The translations under genes were made by a program, and so were the position numbers. The notes under the pieces were generated by a model. That model saw only the letters and a list, made by a program, of their open reading frames with translations. It made no database searches and was not told the DNA's origin. This document shows positions 7,164 through 16,751 of a stretch of 64,000 bases of DNA, one piece after another; within the stretch, counting starts at the first letter, position 1; each line of letters starts with the position of its first letter. The DNA is from an uncultured Gammaproteobacteria bacterium (GTDB lineage Bacteria > Pseudomonadota > Gammaproteobacteria > Steroidobacterales > GCA-2729495): NCBI GenBank assembly GCA_937921935.1, contig CAKZWQ010000016.1, positions 57,399 through 121,398 on the forward strand. Reading direction: 5' to 3'.

Positions 7164-8402
7164 ATGTCAGCAGAGCCGAGCAGCAACTATGACGTGCTGA
7201 TTGCCGGCGGCGGCATGGTCGGCGCGAGCCTGGCCTGTGCCCTGGCGCAGCTTCCCTTGCGCATCGGCGTGGTGGAGCCGGTGCCCTTGAGCAGCGGTGC
7301 CCAGCCCAGCTTCGATCTGCGTACCACGGCACTGTCGCGCACCAGTCAGCGCATTCTGGATTCCCTTGGCCTGTGGTCAGAGGTGGCTTCGCGGGCAGCC
7401 TGCATAAGGCGCATTCACGTGTCCGAGCAAGGCCGCTTCGGGACCACGGTCATCGATGCCGAACAACAGGCCGTCCCCGCCCTGGGTTATGTGCTGGAGA
7501 ACCGGGTGCTCGGCGCAGCCATGTGGGGGCGTCTTGAGGCAACAGACAATGTGGACATGCTGTGTCCGGCGACGATTGATACCGCAACCGTGGCGGATGC
7601 AACTATCACGGCGAGCCTCGGCGGCGAGACCTTCGCCGGTGCAGCCCAGGCCCGCTTGCTGGTGGTTGCCGATGGTGCAGGCTCGCGGCTGCGTGCTGCC
7701 CTGGGTGTCCCTGCGCAGACGCGGTCCTATGAGCAGACGGCCATTGTCGGCACCGTAAAGGTCGCTCATCCTGGTGATGGAGTGACTGCCTTCGAGCGGT
7801 TTACGCCGCAAGGCCCCATGGCCATGTTGCCGGCGGGTGATGGCCGCTATGTTTTCGTGCTGACCGCCGGCGAAGATGCCGTGGCCGCAACCCTGGCGCT
7901 GGACGATGGCGCCTTCCGGGATTTGCTGCAGGCTCGTTTCGGCTTTCGCCTGGGGCGTATCGGTCGCGTGGGCCAGCGTGGTTCCTACCCCCTGGCATTA
8001 ACGTGTGCGCAGCAACTGAAGACAACCCGGGCTGCCATCGTCGGCAACGCCGCCCATGGGCTGCATCCTGTTGCCGGGCAGGGCTATAACCTGGGCTTGC
8101 GCGATGCAGCCACGCTGGCGGAGTTGCTTGCCGATAATCTTCGCTCCGGTGAGCCAGATCCTGGCAGCGATACCCTGCTGGCTGAATACGCGGCCTGGCG
8201 TGAGCAGGACCAACGCAATGTGGTGGCCTTCACTGACGGCCTGGTGCGAGGCTTCGAATTACCCGCGCAGGTCCTCGGCAGCCTGCGCGGTCTTGGGCTG
8301 GCCGCCTTTGATGTGCTGCCCGGTGCCAAGACGATCCTGGCGCAAACCACCATGGGTCTGGGCGGTCGCCAGACACGCCTGGCCCGCGGCATGCCCTTAT
8401 GA
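7164..8402 (+). CDS. ubiH: 2-octaprenyl-6-methoxyphenol hydroxylase UbiH
   Basis: A 412-residue FAD-dependent monooxygenase of the UbiH/COQ6 family, which hydroxylates C1 of the ubiquinone ring at the inner membrane. The FAD-binding GGGMVG lies at about residues 15-20, the DG motif in VADGAGSRLRA near 168-178, and the second FAD motif is GNAAHGLHPVAGQG near 292-305. The GN rather than GD at that place is typical of UbiH, as is DLRTTALS near 50-57. The gene starts three bases after pepP and overlaps ubiI by four bases (ATGA). Assignment as UbiH rather than UbiI rests on these motifs and on position after pepP. Confidence 0.92.
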   Translation: MSAEPSSNYDVLIAGGGMVGASLACALAQLPLRIGVVEPVPLSSGAQPSFDLRTTALSRTSQRILDSLGLWSEVASRAACIRRIHVSEQGRFGTTVIDAEQQAVPALGYVLENRVLGAAMWGRLEATDNVDMLCPATIDTATVADATITASLGGETFAGAAQARLLVVADGAGSRLRAALGVPAQTRSYEQTAIVGTVKVAHPGDGVTAFERFTPQGPMAMLPAGDGRYVFVLTAGEDAVAATLALDDGAFRDLLQARFGFRLGRIGRVGQRGSYPLALTCAQQLKTTRAAIVGNAAHGLHPVAGQGYNLGLRDAATLAELLADNLRSGEPDPGSDTLLAEYAAWREQDQRNVVAFTDGLVRGFELPAQVLGSLRGLGLAAFDVLPGAKTILAQTTMGLGGRQTRLARGMPL

Positions 8403-9607
8403 CTCAGCAACCGGCGGATTTTCTGGTCCTCGGTGGCGGGCTGGTGGGGCTGGCCTTTGCCAACTTGCTGGCTGCCCGCCTGCCCGGCGTGGCAGAACGC
8501 ATTGTGGTGGTGGATCGCGCCGCGCCGGCGCCGGTAACCGGCGATGTGGGCCTGCGGGTATCCGCCTGGTCGGCCGCATCGACGGCGCTGCTGAATGAAG
8601 CAGGCGCCTGGCAACAAGTGCCGGCCTCGCGCCAGGGAGCTTATCGCCGGATGGTGGTGTGGCGCGAATCCGGACCCGAGGGGCGAGACAGTATTCATTT
8701 CGATGCCGCTGAGCAGGGCTTGCCGGCCCTGGGCCATATCGTTGAAAACGATTTGCTGCGCGCCTTGTTATGGGAGCAGGCCAGTCAGGCCGGGGTACGC
8801 TTTGAGGTGGGAGCCGGGCCCCGGCAGCTGCAGCAAGATGACTCGGGCGTTGAGCTTGAACTGGATGACGGCCGCGTGCTGACGGCATCGCTGCTGATCG
8901 GTGCCGACGGGCAATCGTCCTGGACGCGGCAGGCCGTTGGGCTGACGCGCCGGGAATGGCCCTACCATCAGCAAGGTCTGGTGACCCATGCACAGCCTGC
9001 CCAGGAACATCAGCAGACGGCCTGGCAACGCTTCATGCCAGGCGGCCCTCTGGCGCTGTTGCCCCTGGCCGATGGCCGCGTGTCTGTGGTGTGGTCCTGC
9101 CCTGTCCAGGCCGCTACAAAGCTGCTGGCCGGCAGTCAGGCGGAACTGGGCGCGGCGCTGACCCGGGCCAGTGGTGGCGTGCTGGGTGAGCTGCATCCCA
9201 CGGTGTCCGCCCGCGGCTTTCCCTTGATGGCGTCGCACACTCATACTTACGCCGCTGAGCGGGTCGTGCTGATCGGCGATGCTGCGCATCAGGTGCACCC
9301 TCTGGCCGGCCTGGGTGCAAACCTTGGGCTGAAAGATGCTGATGTGCTGGCCGGTGAACTGGCAGCTTTCCTGCGTCAGCCGGCGGCAGATCCTGGCGAC
9401 CGCAAGGTACTGCGTCGTTACGAGCGGGCAAGAAAGGGCGATAACCTGGCAACTCTGACTACCATGGATCTACTGCATCGTGCCTTCAGCGGCGGCCAGC
9501 CTGAGCTGGCATCTCTGGCCGGCAGTGGTCTGGGCCTGGTTGATCGGCTACCTGTCGTTAAACGAGCCTTAGCAACTTATGCGGTGGGTGGCGGCAGCCG
9601 GTCATGA
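8399..9607 (+). CDS. ubiI: UbiH/UbiI (VisC)-family FAD-dependent hydroxylase
   Basis: The 402-residue product is a second flavin monooxygenase of the same superfamily as its neighbour. Visible are GGGLVG near residues 12-17, IGADGQSSWTRQAVG near 163-177, and IGDAAHQVHPLAGLG near 288-302. In E. coli UbiI (VisC) hydroxylates C5 of the ubiquinone ring, and ubiH-ubiI adjacency is the rule in gammaproteobacteria. With coq7 8 kb away, all three aerobic hydroxylation steps are covered. It overlaps ubiH and the next gene by four bases each, so three consecutive genes are coupled. Confidence 0.88.
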   Translation: MTQQPADFLVLGGGLVGLAFANLLAARLPGVAERIVVVDRAAPAPVTGDVGLRVSAWSAASTALLNEAGAWQQVPASRQGAYRRMVVWRESGPEGRDSIHFDAAEQGLPALGHIVENDLLRALLWEQASQAGVRFEVGAGPRQLQQDDSGVELELDDGRVLTASLLIGADGQSSWTRQAVGLTRREWPYHQQGLVTHAQPAQEHQQTAWQRFMPGGPLALLPLADGRVSVVWSCPVQAATKLLAGSQAELGAALTRASGGVLGELHPTVSARGFPLMASHTHTYAAERVVLIGDAAHQVHPLAGLGANLGLKDADVLAGELAAFLRQPAADPGDRKVLRRYERARKGDNLATLTTMDLLHRAFSGGQPELASLAGSGLGLVDRLPVVKRALATYAVGGGSRS

Positions 9608-11145
9608 TTGCCCGCCGGGAGTTGCAGGTCTGGCTGCTGGCACTGGTCTTGCTGTTGATCGGCGGTTCGCTGGTTTACTACAAAAGTAGCGTACTGGGTT
9701 TCCCCATCGTGCCTGACACGCAGGCGCGGGTGTGGACCATAGAAGCCACCCTGAGTTTTGAAGCCGGTCGCGGCCCAATCAAGGCGCGCATGTTCATCCC
9801 GGGCCTCACGCCGGGTTTTGCCATCCTTGACGAGAATTTTGTCTCGCGCGGTTTTGGTGCTACCCCGCGCTACGTGACCGGCGGCCGTGAAGTGCAATGG
9901 GCCCGCCGGCGTGCTCGCGGTCCGCAAACTCTGTACTACCGCGCGGTGGTTTATGAGGACACGGCCCTGAGCGAGGACGACACGACGCCGCCCTTTCCAC
10001 CGTCTCCGATTCTGGCCGAGCCTTTCAGTACGGCGGCGGAGATGATCGTTGAGGACGTCGGCAGCAAATCGGCTGACCCCGGAAGTTTTACCGCGGAGCT
10101 ATTAAAGCGCCTGGCTAATCCCGAGGCTGATCAGAATGTGGATCTGCTCCTGGGCGGTGATCCGGATCCCGTCGCGCTGGCCAAGACGGCCACAACCCTG
10201 CTTGCAGCCGCGCTGATTCCTTCACGCCTGGTGCGTGGCATTTACCTGCAGGATCAGACGCGCCGTTCCGAAGTTGTTCCCTGGCTGATGGTCCATGACG
10301 GTACCCGCTGGCTGTACTTCGATCCGGCGACCGGCGATCAGGGTCTGCCGGACAATTTCCTGTTTTGGTGGACGGGCACGGATGCCTTTGCCCAGGTCGA
10401 TGGCGGCCGGGATCAGGACGTCCGGGTATCTGTCAGCGGTGGTCTGATGGATCCCATCAGCCTGGCCCGCCGGCGTTCCGAGGTGCGCGAAGGCCCGATT
10501 TCGCAGCTGTCGCTGTTTGCCTTGCCTATCCAGACGCAGGCCGTTTATTCCATCTTGCTGCTCGTACCCCTGGGTGCCCTGGTGGTGGTGTTGTTGCGCA
10601 ATGTTGTCGGCATGCAGACCTTCGGTACCTTCATGCCGGTGCTGATCGCCCTGGCTTTTAGAGAGACGCGATTGCTGTGGGGAATCGTCTTGTTTACGAC
10701 CCTTGTAGCCCTGGGTCTGGCTTTCCGCTTTTATCTTGAGCGACTGCGATTGCTGGCCATTCCGCGTCTGAGTGCCGTGCTGACGATTGTGGTGTTGTTG
10801 ATGGTGGCCGTTAGCGTGGTCAGCAATCGCCTGGGCCTGGATTACGGGCTGTCTGTCGCTTTGTTTCCCATGGTCATTCTCGCCATGACCGTCGAACGAA
10901 TGTCCACGGTCTGGGAGGAACGCGGCGCCGGGGAGGCGATTCAGCAGGGGATGGGCTCACTGGTCGTGGCTGCTGCCTGTTTCGGGGTGATGGAGTGGAA
11001 CCTGGTGCAGCACCTGGTGTTTGTTTTTCCGGAGACCTTGCTCATCGTGCTGGCCATCACCTTGCTCTTGGGCCGCTACACAGGCTATCGCCTGACTGAG
11101 TTGCGCCGCTTCCGTGACCTGGTCAAAAACCCGGGGGCGAGGTAG
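9604..11145 (+). CDS. Inactive transglutaminase fused to seven-helix membrane domain
   Basis: The 513-residue product starts with one membrane anchor (about residues 8-26). A periplasmic part follows (about 30-310) that looks like the inactive transglutaminase-like domain of this family, with RGIYLQDQ, WLMVHDGTRWLYFDP and LFWW segments around 215-260. A cluster of hydrophobic helices (about 315-500) forms the 7TM domain. In other proteobacteria this gene comes with an ATP-grasp RimK-like gene, present here immediately downstream, and often with a retropepsin-like (pfam05618) protease gene, which I do not find nearby. Function is unknown; a role in an envelope or glutamate-ligation process is only suggested by context. 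The four-base overlap with ubiI suggests it is expressed with the quinone genes. Confidence 0.85.
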   Translation: MIARRELQVWLLALVLLLIGGSLVYYKSSVLGFPIVPDTQARVWTIEATLSFEAGRGPIKARMFIPGLTPGFAILDENFVSRGFGATPRYVTGGREVQWARRRARGPQTLYYRAVVYEDTALSEDDTTPPFPPSPILAEPFSTAAEMIVEDVGSKSADPGSFTAELLKRLANPEADQNVDLLLGGDPDPVALAKTATTLLAAALIPSRLVRGIYLQDQTRRSEVVPWLMVHDGTRWLYFDPATGDQGLPDNFLFWWTGTDAFAQVDGGRDQDVRVSVSGGLMDPISLARRRSEVREGPISQLSLFALPIQTQAVYSILLLVPLGALVVVLLRNVVGMQTFGTFMPVLIALAFRETRLLWGIVLFTTLVALGLAFRFYLERLRLLAIPRLSAVLTIVVLLMVAVSVVSNRLGLDYGLSVALFPMVILAMTVERMSTVWEERGAGEAIQQGMGSLVVAAACFGVMEWNLVQHLVFVFPETLLIVLAITLLLGRYTGYRLTELRRFRDLVKNPGAR

Positions 11146-12095
11146 TGCTCGCCAGCGTCCGACAGTTGCGTGGCCGGGGTGTGCTGGGCATGAACGCGCG
11201 CAACGCGGATTTTATTCAGCGCTATAACCCCCGCCGTCTTTATCCGCTGGTCGATGACAAGCTGGAAACCAAGCAGCTGGCCCTGGCGGCCGGCATCGCC
11301 GTGCCGGAGTTGTACGGCACTATGTCCACGCCGGGCGAGACGGGCGGCTTTGCCGATATCGTCGCCGAGCGCGATGAATTTGTTATCAAGCCGGCCCATG
11401 GTTCCGGGGGCGACGGCATTCTCGTCGTCGCCGGCAAAAGTGCCCGGCGTCGCGGCCAGTATCGCCTGATTGACGGCAGCTTCATGACGGAAGCAGAAAT
11501 ACGCTTCCACATCACCAATATCATCAGCGGGCGCTACAGCCTCGGCGGGCATCGCGACTGTGCCATGGTCGAGTACTGCGTAAAGACCGACCCGGTGTTT
11601 GAACATGTCAGCTATCGCGGCATACCCGACGTGCGGGTCCTGGTATTTCGCGGCTATCCCGTGGCTGCCATGGTCCGGCTGCCGACGCGTGCGTCCCACG
11701 GCAAAGCGAACCTGCACCAGGGCGCTGTGGGCGCCGGCATCGACCTGGTCCGGGGCCGGACCCAGTTTGGCGTACTCGATAACGGCATCACGGACGAACA
11801 CCCGGACACCGGTGAATTGATCGCCGGCATTGATCTGCCTAACTGGGATGTCCTCCTCGAACTCGCCGCCCGCTGCTATGAATTGACGGGTCTGGGTTAC
11901 CAGGGCGTGGATCTGGTGCTTGATCGGCAACATGGCCCCCTGATCCTCGAGTTGAACGCACGCCCCGGACTGGGAATTCAGATTGCCAATCGACTTGGCC
12001 TGGCGGAGCGTTTGCGCCGCATCGAAGCAGAGCCCGACGGGGCGAGTGTTGCCGAGCGTCTGGCCCTGGCCCGACAATTGTTCGGCGAGAGCTGA
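11145..12095 (+). CDS. ATP-grasp RimK-related alpha-L-glutamate ligase-like protein
   Basis: The 316-residue product has the ATP-grasp fold: DKLETKQLALAAGIAVPELY near residues 37-56, the ATP-binding FVIKPAHGSGGDGILVV near 82-98, and a C-terminal metal-binding LELNARPGLGIQIANRLG near 268-285. Relatives are annotated as alpha-L-glutamate ligase-like (pfam14397/TIGR02291 type). Such enzymes join an amino acid to an acyl phosphate formed with ATP; the real acceptor is not known. The start codon is GTG, overlapping the stop of the 7TM gene by one base, and the two genes are regular partners. It ends the pepP-ubi operon, 283 bases before gcvT. Confidence 0.87.
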   Translation: MLASVRQLRGRGVLGMNARNADFIQRYNPRRLYPLVDDKLETKQLALAAGIAVPELYGTMSTPGETGGFADIVAERDEFVIKPAHGSGGDGILVVAGKSARRRGQYRLIDGSFMTEAEIRFHITNIISGRYSLGGHRDCAMVEYCVKTDPVFEHVSYRGIPDVRVLVFRGYPVAAMVRLPTRASHGKANLHQGAVGAGIDLVRGRTQFGVLDNGITDEHPDTGELIAGIDLPNWDVLLELAARCYELTGLGYQGVDLVLDRQHGPLILELNARPGLGIQIANRLGLAERLRRIEAEPDGASVAERLALARQLFGES

Positions 12096-12107
12096 CCAGA
12101 ATCACAG

Positions 12108-12136
12108 TTTCTCCGGGCGGGGTGATCCGCTAGTAT
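12108..12136 (+). promoter_or_regulatory. Possible promoter of the gcv operon
   Basis: TAGTAT at 12131-12136 is a good -10 box placed about 20 bases before the riboswitch. The matching -35 region, TTTCTC at 12108-12113, is weak. It is offered because the riboswitch needs a start point in this short gap. Confidence 0.4.
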
Positions 12137-12152
12137 TGCCGCCTCAATCAAT

Positions 12153-12336
12153 CGGGTCCGCGGGAGAGAGTCGCCAGCAAGGCGGCCGCCGAAGGCGCAA
12201 CTCGCCCGGAAACGCTCAGGCAAACGGACAGCGGCCCCGGATTGACTCTGGAGAGCGACTCCGTTCGGAGTCCACCGAAGGGGTGAGGTGCTGCGCAGGC
12301 GGTGCCCGATCTCTCAGGTTTCAGGACAGAGGGGCT
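12153..12336 (+). promoter_or_regulatory. Tandem glycine riboswitch upstream of gcvT
   Basis: Two consecutive glycine aptamers fill the gcvT leader. Aptamer 1 (about 12155-12232) shows GGGAGAGAGTCGCC, GCCGCCGAAGGCGCAA and CTCAGGCAAACGGACAG. Aptamer 2 (about 12243-12334) shows CTCTGGAGAGCGAC, CACCGAAGGGGTGAG and CTCTCAGGTTTCAGGACAGAGG. These are the conserved core and joining segments of the class. Such riboswitches turn on glycine cleavage genes when glycine is high. After the second aptamer, CAGGC-ATT-TGCCTG can form a small hairpin before the start codon. The ATG of gcvT lacks a clear Shine-Dalgarno, so the mechanism cannot be read with certainty. Confidence 0.93.
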
Positions 12337-12378
12337 CCAGGCATTTGCCTGTCCTGCCGTTGTGACTGAAACAAACAT

Positions 12379-13476
12379 ATGAGTAAACGCACCCCCATCT
12401 ATCCCAGGCACGAGTCAGCCGGTGCACGCCTGGTCGATTTCGGCGGCTGGCAGATGCCCCTGCACTATGGCTCCCAGATGGATGAGCATCACGCCGTGCG
12501 GCGGCACGCTGGCGTTTTCGATGTGTCGCACATGACCGTTGTGGATCTGGCCGGCGATGGCGCCCGTGATTTCTTGCGCAGCCTGCTGGCGAATGACGTC
12601 GACAAGCTGCGCCAGCCCGGGCGTGGCCTTTATGGCTGCATGCTCAATTACAAAGGCGGCGTGATTGACGATCTGATTGTTTACCGCACCGGACAGAGCG
12701 CTTACCGCATGGTTGTCAACGCAGCCACTCGCGATAAGGATCTGGCCTGGATTGAACGTCATGCGGCGCCCCTGGATGTGACCGTGGACGAGCGTGCCGA
12801 GGCAATCATGCTGGCGGTGCAGGGTCCCAAGGCTATGGAACTGGCAGCGCCGCTATTACCCAGTGGACTGGAGCAATCAGCCGCCGCGCTGAGGAATTTT
12901 GCTTGCTGTGAGCAGGACGGCTGGTTTGTCGCGCGCACCGGCTATACGGGCGAGAGTGGCTGGGAGCTGATTATTGATGACGCCCGGGCGGGGCTGGATT
13001 TCTGGGATGCTCTGTTGGCAGCCGGCGTCCAGCCTTGCGGCCTGGGTGCCCGGGACACCTTGCGTCTGGAGGCTGGTCTGTCCCTGTACGGCCAGGATCT
13101 GGATGAGGATCACAGTCCCCTGGTCAGTGGTCTGACCTGGACTGTTGCCTGGGAACCGGCGGAGCGGAATTTTATCGGTCGCGCCGCAATCCAGTCAGAG
13201 CAATCAGCAGGACCGCGCCTGACGCTGGCCGGCTTGCTCCTGGAGGACCGCGGCATCATGCGCCACGGCCAGCGCGTCTTTACCGCCGCCGGCGAAGGCG
13301 TGGTTACCAGCGGTGGCTTTGCGCCGACCCTGGGCCGCTCGATTGCCCTGGCCCGCGTGCCCGCGGATGCTGCCGGCCATTGCGAGGTCGAGATTCGCAA
13401 CGCGCACCGGCGCGCGACCCTGGTGAAACCTGCTTTCGTTCGCAATGGCCAGGTCCTGGTGGACCTGGACAGCTAA
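12379..13476 (+). CDS. gcvT: Glycine cleavage system T protein (aminomethyltransferase)
   Basis: GcvT takes the aminomethyl group from the lipoyl arm of GcvH, releases ammonia and forms 5,10-methylene-tetrahydrofolate. The 365-residue product has the family start (YPRHESAGARLVDFGGWQMP, about residues 7-26), GVFDVSHM near 49-56, and GYTGESGWELI near 190-200, where the glycyl/aspartate folate-binding loop lies. Length is as in E. coli (364). It is the first gene behind the tandem glycine riboswitch, followed 25 bases later by gcvH. Confidence 0.97.
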   Translation: MSKRTPIYPRHESAGARLVDFGGWQMPLHYGSQMDEHHAVRRHAGVFDVSHMTVVDLAGDGARDFLRSLLANDVDKLRQPGRGLYGCMLNYKGGVIDDLIVYRTGQSAYRMVVNAATRDKDLAWIERHAAPLDVTVDERAEAIMLAVQGPKAMELAAPLLPSGLEQSAAALRNFACCEQDGWFVARTGYTGESGWELIIDDARAGLDFWDALLAAGVQPCGLGARDTLRLEAGLSLYGQDLDEDHSPLVSGLTWTVAWEPAERNFIGRAAIQSEQSAGPRLTLAGLLLEDRGIMRHGQRVFTAAGEGVVTSGGFAPTLGRSIALARVPADAAGHCEVEIRNAHRRATLVKPAFVRNGQVLVDLDS

Positions 13477-13501
13477 ACCGGCCAAGACTGGAGTAACCCT
13501 G

Positions 13502-13897
13502 ATGAGTGATGTGCCTGAAAACCTGCGATATACCAGTGATCATGAGTGGCTGCGACTGGAGGATGACGGGTCTGTGACTGTCGGCATCACCGATCACGCG
13601 CAGGAGGCCCTCGGTGAGCTGGTTTACGTGGAGTTACCCGAGTCAGGCAGTGACCTGGGTGCCGGCGATACCTGTGCCGTAGTTGAGTCAGTAAAGGCGG
13701 CCTCGGATGTTTATAGCCCCTTGCCTGGCACGGTGATGGCCACTAACGAAAGCCTGGCTGAGCAGCCGGAACTCGTGAACGGCAATCCGTATGGCGAAGG
13801 CTGGCTGGTGCGTCTGCAGCCCACCGATTCATCCGCTCTGGAAAGCCTGCTCAACGCTGAGGCTTATACCCGCTTCCTGGCGGAAGCTGAAGACTGA
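13502..13897 (+). CDS. gcvH: Glycine cleavage system H protein
   Basis: The 131-residue lipoyl carrier shuttles the aminomethyl intermediate between P, T and L proteins. The N-terminal YTSDHEWLRLEDDGSVTVGIT (about residues 10-30) and the lipoylation site ESVKAASD with its lysine near residue 65 are clear. The frame is open upstream to 13445, inside gcvT, but similarity begins at the ATG at 13502, which gives normal length. A short gap of 12 bases separates it from gcvPA. Confidence 0.97.
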   Translation: MSDVPENLRYTSDHEWLRLEDDGSVTVGITDHAQEALGELVYVELPESGSDLGAGDTCAVVESVKAASDVYSPLPGTVMATNESLAEQPELVNGNPYGEGWLVRLQPTDSSALESLLNAEAYTRFLAEAED

Positions 13898-13909
13898 GGC
13901 AAATAGGCC

Positions 13910-15277
13910 ATGCCCTTTATTCCGCATACCGAAACTGACATTAGCGAGATGCTCGCGACCATTGGCGTGGACAGCGTGGACGCGTTGTTTGATGAGATCC
14001 CCGAGTCCCTGCGTATCGATGGCCTGAGCGGCATTCCCGATGCCCTGGGCGAGGCGGAGATTGTCCGCCTCATGCGCGAACGCGCCGAACTGGACAGCGG
14101 GTTGATGAACTTTGTCGGTGCCGGCGCCTACGAACACCATATTCCGGCGGCCGTCTGGGACATTGCCAGTCGCGGCGAGTTCTACAGTGCTTACACGCCG
14201 TACCAGGCCGAAGCCAGCCAGGGCACTTTGCAGGTCATCTACGAATATCAGTCCATGATGACTGAACTGACCGGCATGGACGTGTCTAACGCATCGCTGT
14301 ACGACGGTGCGACAGCTTTTGCCGAGGCTTGCCTGATGGCAGTGCGGGGCAATCGGCGCTGCCAGTCGCGGCGGATTCTGACCACTCGCGGCCTGAGCCC
14401 GGCATTTCGCAGCGTCGCCACGGCCTTGCTCGAAGGGCAGGGCCTGGAACTGGTTGAGTTGCCGCAACTGGATGAGGGTATCGCGGACGTGGCCGCCTTC
14501 GAGCAGCTGCAAGGCGAGGAATTTGCTGCCCTGGCTATTCAGCAACCGGGCTTTCTTGGCACCCTGGAGGCTGTGGATCAGCTGACTGATCTGGCGCATG
14601 CCCGGGGCATGCTGGTGATCGCCGTGTGCAATCCCACCAGCCTGGCTCTGCTGCGTCCCCCGGGACAATGGGGCGAGACGGGCGCAGATATTGCCTGCGG
14701 AGAAGGCCAGCCCCTGGGTATTCCCGTGTCCTCAGGCGGCCCGTACTTCGGTTACATGGTTTGTCGCCAGACCCTGGTGCGGCAGATGCCCGGGCGCATC
14801 GTCGGCCGGACGGTGGATCTGGACGGCCGTCCGGGTTTCACCCTGACCTTGCAGGCGCGCGAGCAGCACATCAGGCGCTCCAAGGCGACTTCCAATATCT
14901 GCACCAACCAGGGCTTGATGGTTACCGCGGCGACTATCTACCTGAGTCTGCTCGGTGGCGAAGGACTGCAGCGGGTGGCGGCCCAGGCTCACGCCAACAC
15001 GCGATCACTCGCCCGGGGCCTGGCGCAGCTGGACGGCGTAGAGCTGGTCTACGAAGAATTTTTTCATGAAGCGGTGCTGCGTTTGGACCGGTCTGTGGCT
15101 CCGGTGCTGGATGCCCTGGCCGAGCAGGGCATTCTGGGCGGTTATGACTTGAGTGCCGACTATCCCGAACTCGGCCATGCGCTGCTGGTTTGCGCCACGG
15201 AAACCCGCACGCCGGCCGACATCGATCACTACATTCAGCAACTGGGAGCTGCGCTGGCGAACAGTCGCGCAGCCTGA
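13910..15277 (+). CDS. gcvPA: Glycine dehydrogenase (decarboxylating) subunit 1
   Basis: Subunit 1 of the two-part P protein that decarboxylates glycine with PLP. The 455-residue product begins [14 protein letters not shown] and shows [15 protein letters not shown] near 66-80, [15 protein letters not shown] near 95-109, and [15 protein letters not shown] near 338-352. All are hallmarks of GcvPA. Splitting of GcvP into two chains is a normal variant in many bacteria and is not a frameshift here: the gene ends cleanly and gcvPB starts six bases later with its own ATG. Confidence 0.97.
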   Translation: MPFIPHTETDISEMLATIGVDSVDALFDEIPESLRIDGLSGIPDALGEAEIVRLMRERAELDSGLMNFVGAGAYEHHIPAAVWDIASRGEFYSAYTPYQAEASQGTLQVIYEYQSMMTELTGMDVSNASLYDGATAFAEACLMAVRGNRRCQSRRILTTRGLSPAFRSVATALLEGQGLELVELPQLDEGIADVAAFEQLQGEEFAALAIQQPGFLGTLEAVDQLTDLAHARGMLVIAVCNPTSLALLRPPGQWGETGADIACGEGQPLGIPVSSGGPYFGYMVCRQTLVRQMPGRIVGRTVDLDGRPGFTLTLQAREQHIRRSKATSNICTNQGLMVTAATIYLSLLGGEGLQRVAAQAHANTRSLARGLAQLDGVELVYEEFFHEAVLRLDRSVAPVLDALAEQGILGGYDLSADYPELGHALLVCATETRTPADIDHYIQQLGAALANSRAA

Positions 15278-15283
15278 ACACCA

Positions 15284-16741
15284 ATGTACGAAGCACTGAT
15301 ATTTGAACATTCCCGGCCGGGCCGCGGCGCGCCCGGTCATGCACCGGCAAACCCGCCGGCGCCAAAACTGGCCGGCCATCTGTTGCGTAGTGCTGCGCCC
15401 GCATTACCGGCGGTCACAGAGTTGCAGGTGGTTCGCCATTTCACGCGCCTGTCGCAACAGAATTTCTCCATCGACACGCATTTTTATCCGCTCGGGTCGT
15501 GCACCATGAAGTACAACCCGAAAGTCTGTAACCGACTGGCTTTGTTGCCGGGCTTTGCCGAGCGGCATCCCCTGGGGCCTGAGTCGCACGGCCAGGGTTT
15601 TCTGGCCTGCATGTTTGAACTGCAGGAAATGTTGCAGGCGGCAACGGGGATGACGGCATTTTCCCTGACGCCCATGGCGGGTGCCCAGGGCGAGTTCGCC
15701 GGCGTGGCGATGATCATGGCGTATCACCGTTCGCGCGGGGATACTCAGCGCAACGAAATTATCGTGCCGGATGCTGCCCACGGCACTAATCCGGCGACGG
15801 CGACCATGTGCGGTTGCAGTGTGCGGGAAATCCCCACCGGTGCCGATGGCGATGTTGATCTGGATGCCCTGCGCGCTGCGGTGGGCCCGCGCACGGCCGG
15901 CATTATGCTGACCAACCCGTCCACCCTGGGCGTTTTCGAACGCAAGATTCCGGAGATTGCTGCCATCGTGCATGGTGCCGGCGGCTTGCTGTATTACGAC
16001 GGTGCCAATCTGAATGCGATTCTGGGTCGGGCCCTGCCGGCGGCCATGGGTTTTGATGTTATGCACATCAACCTGCACAAGACTTTCTCCACCCCGCACG
16101 GCGGCGGTGGCCCCGGTTCGGGTGCGGTGGGCGTTAATGAGCGCCTGGCGCCGTTTCTGCCTGTGCCCGTCGTGGGAAAGACCGAGGCGGGTTATCGCTG
16201 GCTGACCGAGACGGATCGTCCCCAGAGCATCGGCCGCTTGTCGGCTTTCATGGGCAATGCCGGAATCCTGCTGCGGGCCTATGTCTACATGCGCATGCTC
16301 GGCGGCCGCGGCATGCGGCGAGTTGCCGATTACGCCACGCTGAACGCTAACTACCTGATGAGTCGGCTGGCGGCGGCCGGTTTCCGGGTCGCTTATCCCG
16401 AGCGAAGGGCCAGCCACGAGTTCATCGTGTCCCTGAAGGACCTGAGCCGCGACACGGGCATTACCGCCATGGATGTGGCCAAGGCTCTGCTGGACAAGGG
16501 CTTCCATGCCCCGACCACGTACTTTCCCCTGCTGGTGCCTGAGTGTTTGCTGATCGAACCGACGGAAACCGAGGCGCGGGAGGAACTGGATGCCTTCGCC
16601 GATGCCATGATCGAACTGCGCAATCAGGCCCGGCATGAGCCCGAGGCCCTCAAGGCTGCGCCCCTGACCCTGCCCGTGCGTCGTCTGGACGACGTGCGTG
16701 CCGCCAAGCAACTGGATCTGGCCTGGCGCCCCACTGCCTGA
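15284..16741 (+). CDS. gcvPB: Glycine dehydrogenase (decarboxylating) subunit 2
   Basis: Subunit 2 of the split P protein carries the PLP lysine, visible in [20 protein letters not shown] near residues 261-280. Other hallmarks are [13 protein letters not shown] near 67-79, [13 protein letters not shown] near 127-139, and the AHGTNPATA loop near 165-173. The length of 485 residues is usual. It acts with GcvPA in the cytosol. The PfkB kinase gene begins 10 bases after its stop on the same strand, so the operon probably continues. Confidence 0.97.
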   Translation: MYEALIFEHSRPGRGAPGHAPANPPAPKLAGHLLRSAAPALPAVTELQVVRHFTRLSQQNFSIDTHFYPLGSCTMKYNPKVCNRLALLPGFAERHPLGPESHGQGFLACMFELQEMLQAATGMTAFSLTPMAGAQGEFAGVAMIMAYHRSRGDTQRNEIIVPDAAHGTNPATATMCGCSVREIPTGADGDVDLDALRAAVGPRTAGIMLTNPSTLGVFERKIPEIAAIVHGAGGLLYYDGANLNAILGRALPAAMGFDVMHINLHKTFSTPHGGGGPGSGAVGVNERLAPFLPVPVVGKTEAGYRWLTETDRPQSIGRLSAFMGNAGILLRAYVYMRMLGGRGMRRVADYATLNANYLMSRLAAAGFRVAYPERRASHEFIVSLKDLSRDTGITAMDVAKALLDKGFHAPTTYFPLLVPECLLIEPTETEAREELDAFADAMIELRNQARHEPEALKAAPLTLPVRRLDDVRAAKQLDLAWRPTA

Positions 16742-16751
16742 GGAAAGCTGA

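Noticed and set aside
7164..9607. ubiH-ubiI as a recent tandem duplication
   Set aside because: The two proteins differ strongly outside the FAD motifs and each matches its own subgroup; the pair is old and common.
11085..12077. 330-codon minus-strand frame opposite the ATP-grasp gene
   Set aside because: It is a shadow of the real gene, whose ATP-grasp motifs are intact on the plus strand.
15404..16711. Long open frame (435 codons) on the minus strand opposite gcvPB
   Set aside because: It mirrors the codon pattern of a clearly conserved gene in GC-rich DNA and its translation has no domain features.
13910..16741. gcvPA/gcvPB as one gene broken by a frameshift
   Set aside because: The split P protein is a normal variant. 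Each part has full length, its own start and a clean stop.
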